Assembly (NCBI RefSeq): GCF_000425425.1
Contig: NZ_AUDK01000007.1
Location: forward strand, 1 to 64,000
Source of the DNA: Flavobacterium daejeonense DSM 17708
GTDB taxonomy: Bacteria; Bacteroidota; Bacteroidia; Flavobacteriales; Flavobacteriaceae
Direction: 5' to 3'
DNA: 64,000 nt
Of the stretch, positions 50,372 through 59,189 are shown in pieces (position 1 is the first letter of the stretch; each line of letters opens with the position of its first letter). Both the position numbers and the translations under genes were made by a program. The notes below the pieces were generated by a model, which saw nothing but the letters and a program-made list of their open reading frames with translations, ran no database searches and was not told the origin of the DNA.

Positions 50372-51601
50372 GTGACTCAAATTAATAAACTCAAAATTTT
50401 TAACGACCCCATTTACGGATTTATAAGCATTCCCAATGCTTTAATTTACGATTTAATTCAGCATCCTTATTTTCAGCGATTAAGGAGAATTTCACAGATG
50501 GGACTTTCTTATTTGGTTTATCCCGGAGCTAATCACACCCGATTTCATCACGCTTTAGGTTGTATGCATTTAATGCAAAAAGCCGTGGATGTATTGCGTT
50601 TTAAAGGCGTTTCTATTTCGGAAGAGGAAGAAAATGCTTTGTATATTGCTATTTTACTTCACGATATTGGTCACGGTCCTTTTTCACATGCTATGGAAAA
50701 AAGCATTGTAGAAGATGTGCATCACGAAGAAATTTCGTTGTTGTTTATGCGACAATTAAATGTGGAATTTAAAGGTAAACTGAGTCTGGCCATCAAGGTT
50801 TTTGAAGGGGATTATCATCGAAAATTTATGTTGCAATTAATTTCCAGTCAATTAGATATGGATCGGATGGATTACTTGAAAAGAGATAGTTTTTATTCCG
50901 GTGTTGCCGAAGGAAACGTTAACTCAGAACGGTTAATTCAGATGATGAATGTTGAAGATGATGCATTAGTTATTGAAGAAAAAGGGATTTATTCGGTAGA
51001 GAAATTTCTAATGTCGCGTCGATTAATGTATTGGCAGGCTTATTTGCATAAAACAAGCTTAGCTGCCGAATTAATTATGACTAAAATATTAAAGCGAGCC
51101 AAAGAACTTACTTTAAAAGGAGTGGTCTTGCCGTGCAGCGAACCTTTGCAGTTTTTTATGCAAAATAAAGTAGGCTTAGAATCGTTTGATACAGAAACAC
51201 TGGATTTATTTTCTCAATTAGATGATTTTGATGTGATTAGTGCTTTAAAAGCCTGGCAAAAAAATGATGATTTTATTTTGTCCTCATTGAGTAAAATGAT
51301 TATTAACAGAGATTTATTGAAAATACAATTGACCAACGACAAGGTGGCTATTGATGATTTAAATCCGTTAAAAGAACGTTTTGCTGCTCAGAATGATATT
51401 AGTATAGCCGATACCAATTATTTTATATTTAAAGGAAAAATTAAAAATCAGGCATACAACAAGGAAGCGGAACCGATACGAATTTTGAAAAAAGACCGTA
51501 CGGTGGAAGATGTAATTGAATCATCTGATCAATTGAACTTGAAATCGTTATCAAAGTCAGTAACCAAATATTATATTTGTTTTCCAAAACAACTAATATA
51601 A
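50372..51601 (+). CDS. HD domain phosphohydrolase (dGTPase/SAMHD1-like)
   Basis: From GTG at 50372 (TQINKLKIFNDPIYGFISIP follows) the protein has about 409 residues. The longer ATG frame from 50294 contains a promoter motif and an N-terminus unlike relatives. Metal-binding HD motifs: ...HHALGCMHLMQKAV near residues 47-60, ILLHDIGHGPFSHAME near 88-103, and the downstream Asp in DMDRMDYLKRD near 170-180. YGFISIPNALIYDLIQHPYFQRLRRISQMG is the typical start of YdhJ-type proteins. These may hydrolyse dNTPs, but the substrate is unproven. It lies just upstream of the lpx genes. Confidence 0.85.
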   Translation: MTQINKLKIFNDPIYGFISIPNALIYDLIQHPYFQRLRRISQMGLSYLVYPGANHTRFHHALGCMHLMQKAVDVLRFKGVSISEEEENALYIAILLHDIGHGPFSHAMEKSIVEDVHHEEISLLFMRQLNVEFKGKLSLAIKVFEGDYHRKFMLQLISSQLDMDRMDYLKRDSFYSGVAEGNVNSERLIQMMNVEDDALVIEEKGIYSVEKFLMSRRLMYWQAYLHKTSLAAELIMTKILKRAKELTLKGVVLPCSEPLQFFMQNKVGLESFDTETLDLFSQLDDFDVISALKAWQKNDDFILSSLSKMIINRDLLKIQLTNDKVAIDDLNPLKERFAAQNDISIADTNYFIFKGKIKNQAYNKEAEPIRILKKDRTVEDVIESSDQLNLKSLSKSVTKYYICFPKQLI

Positions 51602-51627
51602 AACCTTATTTGAAATCTATTTTTTTA

Positions 51628-51635
51628 TATTTTTG
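51628..51635 (+). promoter_or_regulatory. Putative lpx operon promoter (TATTTTTG)
   Basis: A TAnnTTTG match ending 5 bases before the lpxD ATG, which would make the transcript nearly leaderless. TTTG at 51609-51612 gives a 15-base spacer, shorter than usual. Confidence 0.35.
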
Positions 51636-51640
51636 TCGGA

Positions 51641-52687
51641 ATGAAATTTACAGCAGAACAAATAGCGGGAGTTTTAGAAGGCGAAGTCGTTGGGAATCCA
51701 TTGGCAGAAGTTCATGAGCTTTCTAAGATTGAGGAAGGAAAAGAGGGTTCTTTGACTTTTTTATCTAATCCCAAATACAATAACTTTATTTACACTACTG
51801 AAGCCACCATTACCATTGTAAACAAAACTTTTACCCCTGAATCAGATTTAAAAACGACTCTGATAAAGGTAGATGACGCTTATTTGGCTTTTTCTAAATT
51901 ATTAGAATTTTATGATCAGGCCCGAAAAGCCAGTAAGCAGGGAATAGAAGTTCATACTGTAATTTCTGAAAATGTAAAATACGGAGAAAATCTGTATTTA
52001 GGAAGTTTTAGTTATATCGGACCCAATGTAATTATAGGTGATAATGTAAAAATTTACCCAAATTGTTTCATTGGAGATAATGTTATCATTCGTGATAATG
52101 TCACTATTTTTGCCGGTGCCAAAATTTATTCAGAGACAGTAATTGGTAATAATTGTATTATTCATGCCGGAACCGTTTTAGGTTCGGATGGTTTTGGATT
52201 TGCTCCAAATGCAGATGGTAGTTATAAAAAAATACCTCAAACAGGAAATGTTGTTATTGAAGACGATGTAGAAATTGGAGCCTGTTCTACCATTGACAGA
52301 GCTACTTTAGGTTCTACAATTGTTAGGAGAGGTGTGAAATTAGACAATCAAATTCAGATTGCACATAATGTAGAGATAGGAGAGAATACGGTAATTGCTG
52401 CTCAAACAGGTGTTGCTGGTTCGACTAAAATTGGTAAAAACGGAATGATTGGCGGACAAGTTGGAATTTCCGGACATTTGACTATTGGGAATAATGTAAA
52501 AATTCAGGCTCAGTCAGGTGTAGCACGAAATATAAAAGATGACGAAGTTTTGCAGGGAAGCCCAACTTTTGGCTACAGCGACTTTAGTAAGTCTTATGTG
52601 CATTTTAAAAATTTACCTAAGATTATTGCAGAAATTGAAGAATTAAAAAAACAAATATTAAACCAAAAAAATGGAAACAATGGTTAA
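51641..52687 (+). CDS. lpxD: UDP-3-O-acylglucosamine N-acyltransferase
   Basis: LpxD adds the N-linked hydroxyacyl chain to UDP-3-O-acyl-glucosamine in lipid A synthesis. The N-terminal uridine-binding domain (residues 1-95, [14 protein letters not shown] near 38-51) is followed by the left-handed beta helix of hexapeptide repeats (about 100-320), with the catalytic His region in [26 protein letters not shown] near 234-259, and a C-terminal helix ([17 protein letters not shown]). The length, 348, is normal. It overlaps lpxC-fabZ by 17 bases. Confidence 0.95.
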   Translation: MKFTAEQIAGVLEGEVVGNPLAEVHELSKIEEGKEGSLTFLSNPKYNNFIYTTEATITIVNKTFTPESDLKTTLIKVDDAYLAFSKLLEFYDQARKASKQGIEVHTVISENVKYGENLYLGSFSYIGPNVIIGDNVKIYPNCFIGDNVIIRDNVTIFAGAKIYSETVIGNNCIIHAGTVLGSDGFGFAPNADGSYKKIPQTGNVVIEDDVEIGACSTIDRATLGSTIVRRGVKLDNQIQIAHNVEIGENTVIAAQTGVAGSTKIGKNGMIGGQVGISGHLTIGNNVKIQAQSGVARNIKDDEVLQGSPTFGYSDFSKSYVHFKNLPKIIAEIEELKKQILNQKNGNNG

Positions 52688-54068
52688 ACAGAAGACCATC
52701 AAAACAGAAATCTCGTTAACGGGAGTTGGGTTACATACCGGAAAAGAAGTTACAATGACTTTTAAACCAGCTCCAGTAAATAATGGTTTTACTTTTGTTA
52801 GGGTAGATCTAGAAGGACAACCGGTTATTGAAGCAGATGCAAATTACGTTGTAAACACACAACGTGGTACTAACCTGGAAAAATTAGGAGTTAAAATTCA
52901 AACTCCTGAGCATGTTTTAGCAGCTTTAGAAGGTTGTGATTTAGATAATGTTATCATTGAATTGAATGCTTCAGAATTGCCAATTATGGACGGTTCTTCA
53001 AAATATTTTGTGGAAGCATTAGAAAATGCTGGAGTAGAAGAGCAAACTGCAAATCGTAATGTTTATGTAGTAAAAGAAATCATTTCTTTTACAGATGAAG
53101 CCAGCGGAAGTGAGATTCTTGTAATGCCAAGCGATCAGTATAGTGTTACTACTATGGTTGATTTTGGTACTAAAATTTTAGGCACTCAAAATGCAACGCT
53201 TAAAAGTATTGAAGATTTCAAAACCGAAATCGCTTCTTCCAGAACTTTCAGTTTCTTGCATGAATTAGAATCGCTTTTGGACAACGGTTTGATTAAAGGT
53301 GGTGATTTAAATAATGCGATTGTTTATGTAGATAAAGAAATATCATCATCAACAATGGAAAATTTAAAAGTTGCTTTTGGAAAAGAAACGATTAATGTAA
53401 AACCTAACGGAATTTTAGACAACCTTACCTTGCATTATCCTAATGAGGCAGCCAGACACAAATTGTTGGATGTAATTGGTGATTTAGCATTAATTGGAAC
53501 TAAAATTCAGGGAAAAATTATTGCTAATAAACCAGGTCATTTTGTAAATACTCAGTTTGCCAAAAAAATGGCTAAAATGATTAAAATCGAACAAAGAAAT
53601 TATGTTCCTACGTACGATTTAAACCAGGAACCATTGATGGATATTCATAAAATCATGGCTATGTTACCTCATAGACCACCGTTTTTATTGATTGACCGAA
53701 TCATTGAAATGTCTGATTCTCATGTGGTGGGAATGAAAAATGTTACTATGAATGAGAATTTCTTCGTAGGACATTTTCCTGATGCACCAGTTATGCCCGG
53801 AGTTTTAATTGTGGAAGCAATGGCACAAACAGGAGGAATCTTGGTTTTAAGTACTGTTCCGGATCCTGAGAATTATTTGACATATTTCATGAAAATTGAC
53901 AATGTTAAATTCAAACATAAAGTATTACCGGGTGATACTTTAGTATTTAAATGTGACTTAATAACACCTATAAGAAGAGGAATTTGTCACATGCAGGCCA
54001 ATGCTTATGCTAATGGTAAATTAGTTGCTGAAGCAGAATTAATGGCGCAAATTGCAAAAAAACAATAA
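52671..54068 (+). CDS. lpxC: Bifunctional LpxC deacetylase / FabZ dehydratase
   Basis: A 465-residue fusion characteristic of Bacteroidota. LpxC part (residues 1-300): [36 protein letters not shown] with a zinc His near 83, and [22 protein letters not shown] near 262-283 (zinc His and Asp). FabZ part (about 320-465): [12 protein letters not shown] near 338-349, [20 protein letters not shown] near 370-389 with catalytic His and Glu. LpxC performs the committed deacetylation of lipid A and FabZ makes unsaturated acyl-ACP for fatty acids. The second Met (52680) may be the true start. Confidence 0.96.
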   Translation: METMVKQKTIKTEISLTGVGLHTGKEVTMTFKPAPVNNGFTFVRVDLEGQPVIEADANYVVNTQRGTNLEKLGVKIQTPEHVLAALEGCDLDNVIIELNASELPIMDGSSKYFVEALENAGVEEQTANRNVYVVKEIISFTDEASGSEILVMPSDQYSVTTMVDFGTKILGTQNATLKSIEDFKTEIASSRTFSFLHELESLLDNGLIKGGDLNNAIVYVDKEISSSTMENLKVAFGKETINVKPNGILDNLTLHYPNEAARHKLLDVIGDLALIGTKIQGKIIANKPGHFVNTQFAKKMAKMIKIEQRNYVPTYDLNQEPLMDIHKIMAMLPHRPPFLLIDRIIEMSDSHVVGMKNVTMNENFFVGHFPDAPVMPGVLIVEAMAQTGGILVLSTVPDPENYLTYFMKIDNVKFKHKVLPGDTLVFKCDLITPIRRGICHMQANAYANGKLVAEAELMAQIAKKQ

Positions 54069-54080
54069 TTTTTTTGTTGA

Positions 54081-54129
54081 TTTGGTTAATCGTTTTTCGA
54101 TTAATCGATTAAACAGTTAAACGATTAAA
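54081..54129. repeat. Hairpin of TTAATCG words between lpxC-fabZ and lpxA
   Basis: TTTGGTTAATCGTTT... and ...AAACAGTTAAACGATTAAA form an imperfect hairpin around the self-complementary centre CGATTAATCG. The words TTAATCG/CGATTAA are repeated throughout. It interrupts an operon, so it is unlikely to be a strong terminator. Confidence 0.5.
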
Positions 54130-54137
54130 TAAAAAAT

Positions 54138-54923
54138 ATGAATCAACCGTTAGCTTACGTTCATCCTGGCGCAAAAATCGCCAAAAATGTAGTAATTGAA
54201 CCTTTTACAACGATTCACAACAATGTGGTAATTGGTGATGGTACCTGGATAGGTTCTAATGTAACTATCATGGAAGGGGCAAGAATTGGGAAAAATTGCA
54301 ATATTTTTCCCGGAGCAGTTATTTCTGCGGTTCCTCAGGATTTAAAATTTGGCGGTGAAGATTCATTGGCAATTATTGGTGACAATTGTACCATTAGAGA
54401 ATGTGTTACAGTAAACAGAGGAACAAGTGCTTCCGGTCAAACGGTTATTGGAAATAATTGTTTGGTTATGGCTTATGCTCATATTGCTCATGACTGTGTT
54501 ATAGGGAATAATGCTATCATTGTTAACGGTGTAGCTTTGGCAGGACATGTCGTTGTTGGTAATTATGCTGTTATTGGTGGTTTGGCAGCAATACATCAAT
54601 TTATACATATTGGAGATCACGCAATGATTTCGGGAGGGTCTTTAGTTCGTAAAGATGTTCCTCCTTATACTAAAGCAGCTAAGGAGCCTTTATCTTATGT
54701 TGGAATTAATTCAGTGGGCTTAAGAAGAAGGGGGTTTTCTACTGAAAAAATCAGAGAGATTCAGGATATTTATCGAATTTTATATCAAAAAAATTACAAC
54801 ACCACGCAGGCTTTAGGCATTATTGAAGCCGAAATGGAAGCTACTCCGGAAAGAGATGAAATTATTGATTTCATCAGAAATTCTTCCCGAGGAATTATGA
54901 AAGGATATTCAGGAAACTATTAA
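54138..54923 (+). CDS. lpxA: UDP-N-acetylglucosamine O-acyltransferase
   Basis: LpxA starts lipid A synthesis by moving a 3-hydroxyacyl chain from ACP to UDP-GlcNAc. The 261-residue beta-helix protein starts MNQPLAYVHPGAKIAKNVVIEPF. The catalytic His region is NCLVMAYAHIAHDCVIGNNA (near residues 111-130, second His of the pair). The family C-terminus IHQFIHIGDHAMISGGSLV and GINSVGLRRRGFSTEKI near 194-210 is typical. Order lpxD, lpxC-fabZ, lpxA is standard for Bacteroidota. Confidence 0.96.
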   Translation: MNQPLAYVHPGAKIAKNVVIEPFTTIHNNVVIGDGTWIGSNVTIMEGARIGKNCNIFPGAVISAVPQDLKFGGEDSLAIIGDNCTIRECVTVNRGTSASGQTVIGNNCLVMAYAHIAHDCVIGNNAIIVNGVALAGHVVVGNYAVIGGLAAIHQFIHIGDHAMISGGSLVRKDVPPYTKAAKEPLSYVGINSVGLRRRGFSTEKIREIQDIYRILYQKNYNTTQALGIIEAEMEATPERDEIIDFIRNSSRGIMKGYSGNY

Positions 54924-54932
54924 AAAAAGTAT

Positions 54933-54972
54933 AACCGTTTATTTGTTTAATCGATAAAACAAGCAAACGGTT
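54933..54972. repeat. Hairpin of CGTTTATTTG words between lpxA and efp
   Basis: AACCGTTTATTTGTTT pairs with AAACAAGCAAACGGTT (one mismatch run) around TCGAT. Tandem words AACAAATAAAC follow up to the efp start. Confidence 0.5.
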
Positions 54973-55005
54973 TAACAAATAAACGAATTAACAAATAAAC
55001 AAAAA

Positions 55006-55572
55006 ATGGCATCTACATCAGATATTAGAAACGGACTTTGCATTAAATTCAATCACGATATTTATAAAATTGTCGAATTTTTGCACGTTAAACCAGGAAA
55101 AGGACCTGCTTTCGTAAGAACAAAATTAAAAAGTTTAACTACCGGAAAAGTATTAGACAATACTTTTTCTGCTGGTCACAAAATTGAAGACGTACGTGTA
55201 GAAACACATACTTATCAGTATTTATATGCTGAAGGAGATCAGTTTCATTTTATGAATAATGAAAGTTTTGAACAAATTACTTTGAACAAAAACATCCTTG
55301 ACGCTCCGGATTTGTTAAAAGAAGGAACGAATGTAATGGTTCAGATTAATACTGAAACGGATTTACCTTTATCAGTAGATATGCCGGCTTCAATTATTCT
55401 TGAAGTTACTTACGCAGAACCTGGAGTAAAAGGAAATACGGCTACTAATGCTACAAAACCGGCTACAGTTGAAACCGGAGCTACTGTTAACGTTCCTTTA
55501 TTTATTAACGAAGGAGATAAAATTAAAATTGACACGGCTTCAGGTTCTTACATGGAGCGTGTTAAAGAGTAA
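55006..55572 (+). CDS. efp: Elongation factor P
   Basis: EF-P relieves ribosomes stalled on polyproline. A 188-residue three-domain protein. The modified-residue loop is VKPGKGPAFVR with Lys32 at the tip, so lysine-type modification (EpmA/B style) is more likely than rhamnosylation, which needs Arg. Domains II and III follow (DRKMEYLYAEG-like HTYQYLYAEGDQFHFMNN; INEGDKIKIDTASGSYMER at the end). Its place inside the lipid A cluster is common in Bacteroidota. Confidence 0.97.
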   Translation: MASTSDIRNGLCIKFNHDIYKIVEFLHVKPGKGPAFVRTKLKSLTTGKVLDNTFSAGHKIEDVRVETHTYQYLYAEGDQFHFMNNESFEQITLNKNILDAPDLLKEGTNVMVQINTETDLPLSVDMPASIILEVTYAEPGVKGNTATNATKPATVETGATVNVPLFINEGDKIKIDTASGSYMERVKE

Positions 55573-55575
55573 TTT

Positions 55576-55653
55576 AATTGAAAAATTTAAAGATTAAATA
55601 ATTTTAAGCTTTAAGTTGTCAATAGAATTTTTTAATCTTTAAATTTTTCAATT
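55576..55653. repeat. 22-bp perfect inverted repeat after efp
   Basis: The arms at 55576-55597 and 55632-55653 are perfectly complementary over 22 bp (words TTGAAAAATTTAAAGATT and AATCTTTAAATTTTTCAA) around a 34-base loop. The arm words recur at 7432-7478 and 59102-59180. It could be a terminator of the lpx-efp transcript. Confidence 0.7.
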
Positions 55654-55666
55654 TTTAAATTAGTTT

Positions 55667-56599
55667 ATGAAATTTACAAGAGCACATTCTTTAAAAGAAA
55701 TAGCAGATTTACTTAGCTGTGAATTTGTTGGTGATGAGAATTTTGAAGTTTTAGGCATGAACGAAATTCATGTTGTGGAAAAAGGAGATATTGTTTTTGT
55801 AGATCATCCTAAATATTATGATAAAGCTTTACATTCAGCGGCTACCATTGTTTTAATTAACAAAAATGTAGCTTGTCCGGAAGGGAAGGCTTTATTGATT
55901 TCTGAGGATCCTTTCAGAGATTTCAATAAGTTAACCAATTATTTTAAGCCTTTTCAATTTTCATCAGTTTCAATTTCGCCAAGCGCAATTATTGGAGAAG
56001 GAACTATCATTCAGCCTAATTCTTTCATTGGTAACGGAGTTGTAATTGGAAAAAATTGTTTGATTCATTCTAATGTTTCCATCTACGACCACACTATTAT
56101 AGGTGATAATGTAATTATTCACGCCGGAACCATTCTTGGGGCGGATGCGTTTTATTATAAAAAACGTTCCGAAGGCTTTGATCAGTTGCTTTCCGGAGGT
56201 CGTGTAGTTATCGAAGATAATGTTGGAATTGGAGCGCTTTGTACTATCGATAAAGGTGTTACCGGAGATACAACTATTGGGGAAGGAACTAAAATTGACA
56301 ATCAGGTACATATTGGTCACGATACGGTAATTGGCAAAAAATGTCTGATTGCTTCTCAAACCGGAATTGCCGGTTGTGTTGTTGTTGAAGACGAAGTAAC
56401 TCTTTGGGGGCAGGTAGGAGTAACCAGTGGAATTACCATTGGAGGAAAAGCTGTTTTATTAGGGCAAACCGGAGTAACAAAATCGGTTGAAGGTGGAAAA
56501 ACTTATTTTGGAACACCAATTCAGGAATCCAGAGAATCCTTAAAACAATTGGCTAATCTTAAAAAGATTCCGGAAATCTTAGAAAAATTAAAAGCATAA
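55667..56599 (+). CDS. Second LpxD-like N-acyltransferase
   Basis: A 310-residue LpxD paralogue. It shares the N-terminal domain ([30 protein letters not shown] near residues 45-58) and the hexapeptide beta helix, with the catalytic-type segment [23 protein letters not shown] near 204-226, but is 38 residues shorter than the copy at 51641 and diverges along its length. Its end [19 protein letters not shown] matches the family. Such second copies are frequent in Bacteroidota. Either a different acyl length or a different sugar acceptor is possible. It is separated from efp by the 22-bp hairpin. Confidence 0.88.
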   Translation: MKFTRAHSLKEIADLLSCEFVGDENFEVLGMNEIHVVEKGDIVFVDHPKYYDKALHSAATIVLINKNVACPEGKALLISEDPFRDFNKLTNYFKPFQFSSVSISPSAIIGEGTIIQPNSFIGNGVVIGKNCLIHSNVSIYDHTIIGDNVIIHAGTILGADAFYYKKRSEGFDQLLSGGRVVIEDNVGIGALCTIDKGVTGDTTIGEGTKIDNQVHIGHDTVIGKKCLIASQTGIAGCVVVEDEVTLWGQVGVTSGITIGGKAVLLGQTGVTKSVEGGKTYFGTPIQESRESLKQLANLKKIPEILEKLKA

Positions 56600-56724
56600 A
56601 AAAAAGTTGCAGTAAATTATTGATTTTGTTTTAAAAGACATTGTTTTGTGTCGTAGATAACAAAAGAGCTTAATAAAGAACTTTTTTTTTGATAAGAAAA
56701 GAGCTCAAATAATTTCGAAAACCT

Positions 56725-56732
56725 TATTTTTG
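56725..56732 (+). promoter_or_regulatory. Putative sucD promoter (TATTTTTG)
   Basis: A TAnnTTTG match 36 bases before the sucD ATG. No TTG at the usual -33 distance. Confidence 0.4.
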
Positions 56733-56767
56733 CAGTACAAATTTAAAAATCACATAAAATATATATC

Positions 56768-57652
56768 ATGAGTGTTTTAGTTAACAAAGATTCTAAAATA
56801 ATTGTTCAAGGATTTACAGGTAGCGAAGGAACTTTCCACGCTTCTCAAATGATTGAATACGGAACAAACGTTGTAGGTGGTGTAACTCCGGGAAAAGGAG
56901 GAACTTTACACTTAGAGCGTCCTGTTTTTAACACTGTAAAAGATGCAGTGGAGCAGGCAGGTGCTGATACTTCTATCATTTTTGTACCACCAGCTTTTGC
57001 TGCTGATGCTATTATGGAAGCTGCTGATGCAGGAATCAAAGTAATCATTGCTATTACTGAAGGTATCCCTGTTGCCGATATGATTCATGCAAACAACTAC
57101 GTGAAACAAAGAAACGCCAGATTAATTGGTCCTAACTGTCCTGGTGTAATTACTCCGGGAGAAGCTAAAGTTGGTATTATGCCAGGTTTCGTTTTCAAAA
57201 AAGGAAATGTTGGTATTGTTTCTAAATCAGGAACTTTAACTTATGAAGCTGCTGATCAGGTTGTAAAACAAGGATTAGGAATCACTACTGCTATCGGAAT
57301 TGGCGGAGACCCGATCATTGGAACAACTACTAAAGAAGCGGTTGAATTATTAATGAACGATCCTGAAACAGAATGTATCATTATGATTGGTGAAATCGGT
57401 GGTCAATTAGAAGCAGATGCTGCTAAATGGATTAAAGCTGATGGTAACCGTAAACCCGTTGTTGGTTTTATCGCCGGAGAAACTGCTCCAGCTGGTAGAA
57501 CAATGGGGCACGCCGGAGCTATCGTTGGTGGTTCTGACGATACTGCAGCTGCTAAAAAACGTATCATGAGAGAAAACGGAATTTACGTTGTGGATTCACC
57601 AGCTGAAATTGGTAAAAAAGTAAAAGAAGTTTTGGTTAATGCGACAGTTTAA
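56768..57652 (+). CDS. sucD: Succinyl-CoA ligase alpha subunit
   Basis: The CoA-binding alpha chain of succinyl-CoA synthetase, which makes GTP or ATP in the TCA cycle. The 294-residue protein has [20 protein letters not shown] (CoA loop, near residues 13-32), [21 protein letters not shown] near 120-132 and the phospho-His loop [13 protein letters not shown] near 243-255 (phosphorylated His near 248). Codon use (GGT, GCT, AAC, CGT) is clearly that of a highly expressed gene. The beta subunit gene is not adjacent. A terminator follows. Confidence 0.97.
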   Translation: MSVLVNKDSKIIVQGFTGSEGTFHASQMIEYGTNVVGGVTPGKGGTLHLERPVFNTVKDAVEQAGADTSIIFVPPAFAADAIMEAADAGIKVIIAITEGIPVADMIHANNYVKQRNARLIGPNCPGVITPGEAKVGIMPGFVFKKGNVGIVSKSGTLTYEAADQVVKQGLGITTAIGIGGDPIIGTTTKEAVELLMNDPETECIIMIGEIGGQLEADAAKWIKADGNRKPVVGFIAGETAPAGRTMGHAGAIVGGSDDTAAAKKRIMRENGIYVVDSPAEIGKKVKEVLVNATV

Positions 57653-57678
57653 TCTCGAAACTAAATTTTAAATAAATT

Positions 57679-57704
57679 AAGCCTCACATTTGTGGGGCTT
57701 TTTT
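57679..57704 (+). terminator. Rho-independent terminator after sucD
   Basis: AAGCCTCAC (57679-57687) pairs with GTGGGGCTT (57692-57700), one G-T pair, followed by TTTT. A longer frame for the next gene would start within it, supporting that gene's ATG at 57789. Confidence 0.8.
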
Positions 57705-57788
57705 AGTTTAAACAGAATTTTAGAAATACATTTGCAACCAATAAATAATCAGCTCGCTGACAGGTATAAAACAATACAAAAGAAGACT

Positions 57789-58211
57789 ATGTATAAAGAA
57801 TTAGAAGGATTCAAAGTTAAAAATCAATTTTCATTAACCACTGAAGATAATTTGGAAGAAGTATGTAATGCTTCAGAAGGTTCCGGAGTATTTTTGGTTT
57901 ATGATGTGGCTGAAGAAAAAGAACTAATCATGGTGGGGTCAACCGGAACGATTCAAAATGACGGAACTTTGAAAACTAAAAACGGTGGATTGTATGATAA
58001 AATTGTTAATGGTCATCAATTTGCTAAAACAGGAAGAAAATATTCCTGGCCGGCTCAAATGAAAAAAGAAGCTATCAGTCGTTTAGAAGTGGTTTGGTAT
58101 GAAACTTATAATGGCGATACTAAAGTGATCCCTACTTTTGTTGAAGCTCAGGTGTTGCAAAATTTCTTAAATAAAAATAATAAATTACCAAGATGGAATG
58201 TGGCTTTTTAG
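57789..58211 (+). CDS. Small conserved protein, possibly GIY-YIG-like
   Basis: From ATG at 57789 (MYKELEGFKVKNQF) the protein has 140 residues. The segment GVFLVYDVAEEKELIMVGSTG (near residues 36-56 of this start) resembles the GIY...YIG strands of GIY-YIG nucleases (GVYLIYD...YVGKTG), and FVEAQVLQNFLNKNNKLPRWN near the end contains a Glu where the family has its metal-binding Glu. The catalytic Arg and second Tyr are not certain. The resemblance is by eye. The longer frame starting in the sucD terminator is rejected. Confidence 0.6.
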   Translation: MYKELEGFKVKNQFSLTTEDNLEEVCNASEGSGVFLVYDVAEEKELIMVGSTGTIQNDGTLKTKNGGLYDKIVNGHQFAKTGRKYSWPAQMKKEAISRLEVVWYETYNGDTKVIPTFVEAQVLQNFLNKNNKLPRWNVAF

Positions 58212-58243
58212 TTCATTTTCAACTTGTTAAAAGAATATTTTTT

Positions 58244-58273
58244 TAAGCCTTGCTTTGGTAAGGTTTTTTTTAT
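58244..58273 (+). terminator. Terminator after the GIY-YIG-like gene
   Basis: TAAGCCTTGCTTTGGTAAGG can fold with AAGCCTT/AAGG pairing and is followed by a run of T (58264-58271). Weak stem but classic layout. Confidence 0.45.
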
Positions 58274-58304
58274 AGCATAAATTTTATAAAACAGCTAAAT
58301 CAAT

Positions 58305-58312
58305 TATATTTG
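58305..58312 (+). promoter_or_regulatory. Putative fabG promoter (TATATTTG)
   Basis: A perfect TAnnTTTG motif 33 bases before the fabG ATG. Confidence 0.45.
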
Positions 58313-58345
58313 TAACTCATTTAGCAAATTAACTTAAATTATAAT

Positions 58346-59092
58346 ATGAAATTACTTGAAGGAAAAGTAGCTATTATTACAGGTGCAAGCCGCGGAATCG
58401 GTAGAGGAATTGCCGAAGTTTTCGCAAAAAATGGTGCTGATGTAGCTTTTACTTACAGCTCGTCTGCCGAATCGGCTTTGGCTCTTGAAAACGAATTAAA
58501 TGCTTTAGGAATTAAAGCAAAAGGATATAAATCGAATGCTGCCGATTTTGACGAAGCACAAACTTTAGTAGATGCTGTTTTAGCTGATTTTGGAACTGTT
58601 GATGTTTTAATTAACAATGCCGGAATTACAAAAGATAATTTATTAATGCGTATGTCTGAAGCCGATTTTGATCAGGTGATTGATGTAAACCTGAAATCGG
58701 TTTTCAATATGACAAAAGCCATCCAAAAAACCTTCCTGAAAAAACGTGCCGGTTCTATTATCAACATCAGTTCGGTAGTAGGAGTTTCCGGAAATGCAGG
58801 ACAAACTAATTACGCTGCCTCTAAAGCAGGTGCTATCGGATTTTCAAAATCGGTTGCTTTAGAATTAGGTTCTCGTAACATTCGTTGTAATGTTATCGCT
58901 CCTGGTTTTATTGAAACTGAAATGACTGCTAAATTAAGCGAAGAAGTAGTTAAAGGATGGAGAGAAGGTATTCCGTTAAAACGAGGAGGGACTCCGGAAG
59001 ATGTTGCCAATGCTTGTCTTTTCTTAGCTTCTGATATGAGTGCTTATGTGACTGGTCAGGTATTAAATGTTTGCGGCGGAATGCTTACATAG
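58346..59092 (+). CDS. fabG: 3-oxoacyl-ACP reductase
   Basis: FabG reduces beta-ketoacyl-ACP with NADPH in fatty-acid elongation. The 248-residue classical SDR has TGASRGIGRGIAE (cofactor loop, near residues 12-24), NNAGITKDNLLMRM near 87-100 (typical of FabG rather than other SDRs), the catalytic Ser-Tyr-Lys in INISSVVG...NYAASKAG near 136-160, and CNVIAPGFIETEMT near 180-193. It complements the FabZ domain encoded at 52671. Confidence 0.95.
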   Translation: MKLLEGKVAIITGASRGIGRGIAEVFAKNGADVAFTYSSSAESALALENELNALGIKAKGYKSNAADFDEAQTLVDAVLADFGTVDVLINNAGITKDNLLMRMSEADFDQVIDVNLKSVFNMTKAIQKTFLKKRAGSIINISSVVGVSGNAGQTNYAASKAGAIGFSKSVALELGSRNIRCNVIAPGFIETEMTAKLSEEVVKGWREGIPLKRGGTPEDVANACLFLASDMSAYVTGQVLNVCGGMLT

Positions 59093-59101
59093 TAATTCAA
59101 T

Positions 59102-59180
59102 GATTGAAAAATTAAAAGATTTTAAGAATTTTAAACGATTAATTAATTTTTTAATCTTTCAATTTTTAAATATTTCAAGC
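59102..59180. repeat. TTGAAAAATT word-repeat hairpin after fabG
   Basis: GATTGAAAAATTAAAAGATT (from 59102) and AATCTTTCAATTTTTAAA (ending near 59170-59180) are imperfectly complementary. They share words with the perfect hairpin at 55576-55653. Confidence 0.5.
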
Positions 59181-59189
59181 TCAAAATAA

